Positions 12,990 through 15,167 of a DNA stretch of 15,167 nucleotides are shown here, piece after piece. The stretch lies in assembly GCA_036512155.1 (NCBI GenBank), contig DATCBD010000060.1, forward strand, positions 1 to 15,167, in the 5' to 3' direction. The notes below the pieces were generated by a model. That model was not told where the DNA came from and made no database searches. It was given only the letters and a program-made list of their open reading frames with translations. Position 1 is the stretch's first letter. Every line of letters starts with the position of its first letter. Made by a program: the position numbers and the translations under genes. The stretch comes from Palsa-739 sp036512155 (lineage in GTDB: Bacteria > Actinomycetota > Thermoleophilia > Gaiellales > Gaiellaceae).

Positions 12990-14704
12990 GCAACGAGCTC
13001 CTGCTCGGACGACGCCTCTTCTTCTTCGCTCCCGCGGTCAGCGTGGGTCGGCAGTTCCAGCCGAAGGACGCATCCGCCGCCGTCGCGGCGCCGCGCGACA
13101 AGGCTCCCGCCGTGGCGCTCCGCGATCGCGCGCGCGATGAAGAGCCCGAGCCCTGTACCGGGAACCTGATCGCTGACGGCGCTCGGCGAGCGGTAGAAGC
13201 GCTCGAAGATGCGCTCCTCCTCGCCGGCACCGATGCCGACGCCGGTGTCGAGGACCTCGAGCGCGGCACCGGAGAGTGTGCGCTCGACGCGAACCTCGAC
13301 ACGGCCGCCCTCCGGCGTGAACTTCACCGCGTTCGAGATGAGGTTGTCGACCAGCTGGAGCGTGCGCCGGCGGTCGCACTCGACCCGGACGGGGCCGTCG
13401 CCTGCGAGGAAGAGCGACACACCCTTCCGGTCGGCGCGCGCGTGCATCTCGTCGAGAGCCTCGGCGGCGACCGCTTCGAGATCGGCGTCGTCGAGGCTGA
13501 GGTTGAAGCGGCCCGACTGAAGCCGGGCGGCGAGGAGCAGGTCGTCGACGAGACGCAGAAGGCGGTCGGAGCTGCGCGCGACCACCTCGATGTAGCGCTT
13601 TCGCTCCGCGTCGAGCGGCGCCTCGCCCTCGTCGTCGAGCGCGAGCTCGACGTACCCGATGATCGACGTGAGCGGCGTCCGCAGGTCGTGCGAGACGAGG
13701 GCGATGAACTCGTCCTTCAAGCGGTCGGCCTCCATGAGCTGCACGTTCCGCTCGGCCAGCTGCCGTCTCACTCGGTCGACGGAATGGACGATCGTGCCCA
13801 TCCGCGTGACGACGAGGAGTGCGATCGCCGAGTAGAGCGACGCAATGACCCAGACGCCGACGGGCTTGCCCTCGAGGTCGGCGACGAGCCGTGCGATCGG
13901 CACGGTCAGGAGCGCGCTCGCGAGCACGGCGAGCCGCCGGCGGCCGACGCGCGTCTCCGGAACGGTGCCCGGCTTCGACAGCTCCCGCATCGACGGGTGG
14001 AGCACTGCGGCGGTCCAGAAGATGTACGACGCCATCCATGGCCAGTCGATCCAGTTGCCGCCCGCGGAGTACGCGCCCGCGTTGATGCCGTTGGCGACGT
14101 CGCCTATGAGCTGCGACGCCGCGCCGAGCACGAGGAAGGCAAACGCCGGCGTACGCCACGCCGGCGAGACGAAGAAGCCCGCGAACGCGCCGAGGAGGAC
14201 GATGTCCATCAGTGGGTAGAGCCCCCCCACGACGATCTGCTGGCCCAGCGGCCCGGACATGCGGAGCGTCGGCTCCGCGACGAAGATCCACTCGAAGACC
14301 GCAAAGGCGAGGGTGACGATGGCTGCATCGGTGAGCGCGCCGAGCCGCCGATGGCTCCCGGACGCGACGACGAGCATGATCGCGGTGGCGGCGAACAGCG
14401 GATACGCCGTCAGGTAGAGGTAGTCCGCCGGGCCTGGTTGCGACCAGTTCGGATAGACGTCGACGACGATGTCGCCGGCGACGAAGAGCACAGTGCCGAG
14501 CGCGAACACGAGCCACGGCAGCGCCGGCTTCGGCCGGTAGTGCCGGATAGACCAGAGGATCGCGACGACGCACCCACCGCCGAAGACCTCGTACAGCGTG
14601 TACTGGACGATTCCGGTGGATGCGAAGAGGAAGTAGATGCCGCTCAGCACGAGCTCGACGCCCAGGACGCCTGCGCCCAACCTGAAGTCACGCGATACAC
14701 GCAT
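12986..14704 (-). CDS. Membrane sensor histidine kinase
   Basis: A 572-residue kinase. The N-terminal ~300 residues hold about nine to ten hydrophobic segments (such as 10-30, 36-52, 62-80, 98-114, 124-142, 157-178, 186-204, 223-236, 257-270, 283-300) with no large extracellular domain, so it probably senses something in or near the membrane. A short coiled stretch (308-330) leads to the HisKA H-box FIALVSHDLRTPLTS with His339. The ATPase domain has the N-box LVDNLISNAVKF (Asn454, Asn458), G1 DTGVGIG (486-492), F-box RIFERFYRS and G2 GTGLGLF (516-522). An acidic tail follows. Start ATG 14702-14704 has AGG five bases upstream. It follows the hydrolase gene by 22 bases and overlaps the receiver-only gene downstream. 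Confidence 0.93.
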   Translation of the reverse strand: MRVSRDFRLGAGVLGVELVLSGIYFLFASTGIVQYTLYEVFGGGCVVAILWSIRHYRPKPALPWLVFALGTVLFVAGDIVVDVYPNWSQPGPADYLYLTAYPLFAATAIMLVVASGSHRRLGALTDAAIVTLAFAVFEWIFVAEPTLRMSGPLGQQIVVGGLYPLMDIVLLGAFAGFFVSPAWRTPAFAFLVLGAASQLIGDVANGINAGAYSAGGNWIDWPWMASYIFWTAAVLHPSMRELSKPGTVPETRVGRRRLAVLASALLTVPIARLVADLEGKPVGVWVIASLYSAIALLVVTRMGTIVHSVDRVRRQLAERNVQLMEADRLKDEFIALVSHDLRTPLTSIIGYVELALDDEGEAPLDAERKRYIEVVARSSDRLLRLVDDLLLAARLQSGRFNLSLDDADLEAVAAEALDEMHARADRKGVSLFLAGDGPVRVECDRRRTLQLVDNLISNAVKFTPEGGRVEVRVERTLSGAALEVLDTGVGIGAGEEERIFERFYRSPSAVSDQVPGTGLGLFIARAIAERHGGSLVARRRDGGGCVLRLELPTHADRGSEEEEASSEQELVA

Positions 14705-14726
14705 CGCCTGCGGTCAACTTTAGACA

Positions 14727-15167
14727 TCAGGCCAGAAAGCGGAGAATCGCCGCCGCGAGTTCGTCCGGGCGGTCCTCCTGCAGGAAGTGCCCTGCTCCCT
14801 CGAGCACGACCGGCTCGGCGGCGCCGGGAATGAGCTCCGCGAACCCGTGTGCGAGCGCCGGCGGCAGCGCCGCGTCGGACGCGCCCCAGACGACGAGCGT
14901 CGGCTTGGTCCACGAGCGAAGCGCGTCGCGCACGCGGTTCATCGGCGCCGTGTTCGGGTGATCGGGCTCGGCCGGGACGAGCTCCGGGAACGCGAGCACG
15001 CCCGCCTTCGACTCCGGCGTCGGGAACGGCTCCGCATACGCGGCGCGGGCGTCGTCGGTGAGCCCTCCGACGGTGCCGGCCTCGACGAGGCGGGCCGGGT
15101 CGATCGCGCCTCCGGCCCGGCGGACGACGTCGCGAAAGCGCAGCCATGCATCGCTCGGCGGCCGCCC
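14727..15167 (-). CDS. Haloalkane dehalogenase-like alpha/beta hydrolase, C-terminal part
   Basis: The frame is open from the right edge to TGA at 14727-14729, giving 147 residues; the N-terminal half and nucleophile are outside the window. The visible part matches class I haloalkane dehalogenases (DhlA type): SDAWLRF, whose Trp aligns by eye with the halide-binding Trp175 of DhlA; AAYAEPFPTPESKAGVLAFP in the cap-to-core junction; GASDAALP with the acid Asp; and GAGHFLQED with the catalytic His. These enzymes hydrolyse carbon-halogen bonds, but many relatives are esterases or of unknown function. It is upstream of the histidine kinase on the same strand with a 22-base gap, so it may share the transcript. 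Confidence 0.75.
   Translation of the reverse strand, partial: GRPPSDAWLRFRDVVRRAGGAIDPARLVEAGTVGGLTDDARAAYAEPFPTPESKAGVLAFPELVPAEPDHPNTAPMNRVRDALRSWTKPTLVVWGASDAALPPALAHGFAELIPGAAEPVVLEGAGHFLQEDRPDELAAAILRFLA

Noticed and set aside
12929..14833. 634-codon plus-strand open frame across the histidine kinase
   Set aside because: Its product is an Arg/Asp/Glu-rich sequence typical of the reverse complement of GC-rich coding DNA, and the kinase on the other strand has all its motifs.

Overview
The window is very GC-rich, densely packed bacterial DNA. Short or overlapping gene junctions (TAGTG, ATGA, GTGA), many GTG starts, an actinobacterial-type fused KorA with KorB, and an actinobacterial-style fatty-acid oxidation pair point to a high-GC Actinobacteriota member. 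A deep-branching soil lineage such as Thermoleophilia/Gaiellales is my best guess; this is inference from style and protein families, not a marker-gene result.

Layout. (1) 1-1333, minus: a beta-oxidation unit, thiolase followed by the N-terminus of an enoyl-CoA hydratase/3-hydroxyacyl-CoA dehydrogenase. An 18-bp palindrome closely matching the TetR-type FadR operator overlaps the thiolase start. (2) 1371-2003, plus: an unrecognised 210-aa protein meeting the next operon tail to tail. (3) 5665-2000, minus: a tight operon of an XRE-HTH/TPR regulator, an AlkA-like glycosylase, proC and pgl. (4) 5759-8261, plus, divergent from (3): a 32-aa membrane or secreted peptide with a very strong ribosome binding site, an O-antigen-ligase-like membrane protein, a membrane-anchored protein with an HNH-like motif, and a VOC/glyoxalase protein. 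(5) 8289-11137, plus: korA-korB, 2-oxoacid:ferredoxin oxidoreductase, with a candidate extended -10 promoter. (6) 11138-11451: a gene-free stretch full of hairpins, including two inverted copies of a ~44-nt unit, between convergent genes. (7) 11452-14704: a signalling cluster with a degenerate receiver (minus), an OmpR-type regulator (plus), a receiver-only regulator (minus) and a membrane histidine kinase (minus). (8) 14727 to the right edge, minus: the C-terminal part of a haloalkane dehalogenase-like alpha/beta hydrolase.

How they may work together. Fatty-acid oxidation (1) would deliver acetyl-CoA to the TCA cycle, where KorAB replaces or supplements 2-oxoglutarate dehydrogenase with a ferredoxin-linked step. 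The HTH-TPR regulator faces a short peptide gene, a layout like RRNPP peptide-pheromone systems; this is the most speculative but most interesting possibility here. The hairpin block at 11131-11488 is the strongest structure not explained by genes. The kinase and its overlapping receiver probably form a pair, while the receiver with Asp replaced by Glu looks phosphorylation-independent.
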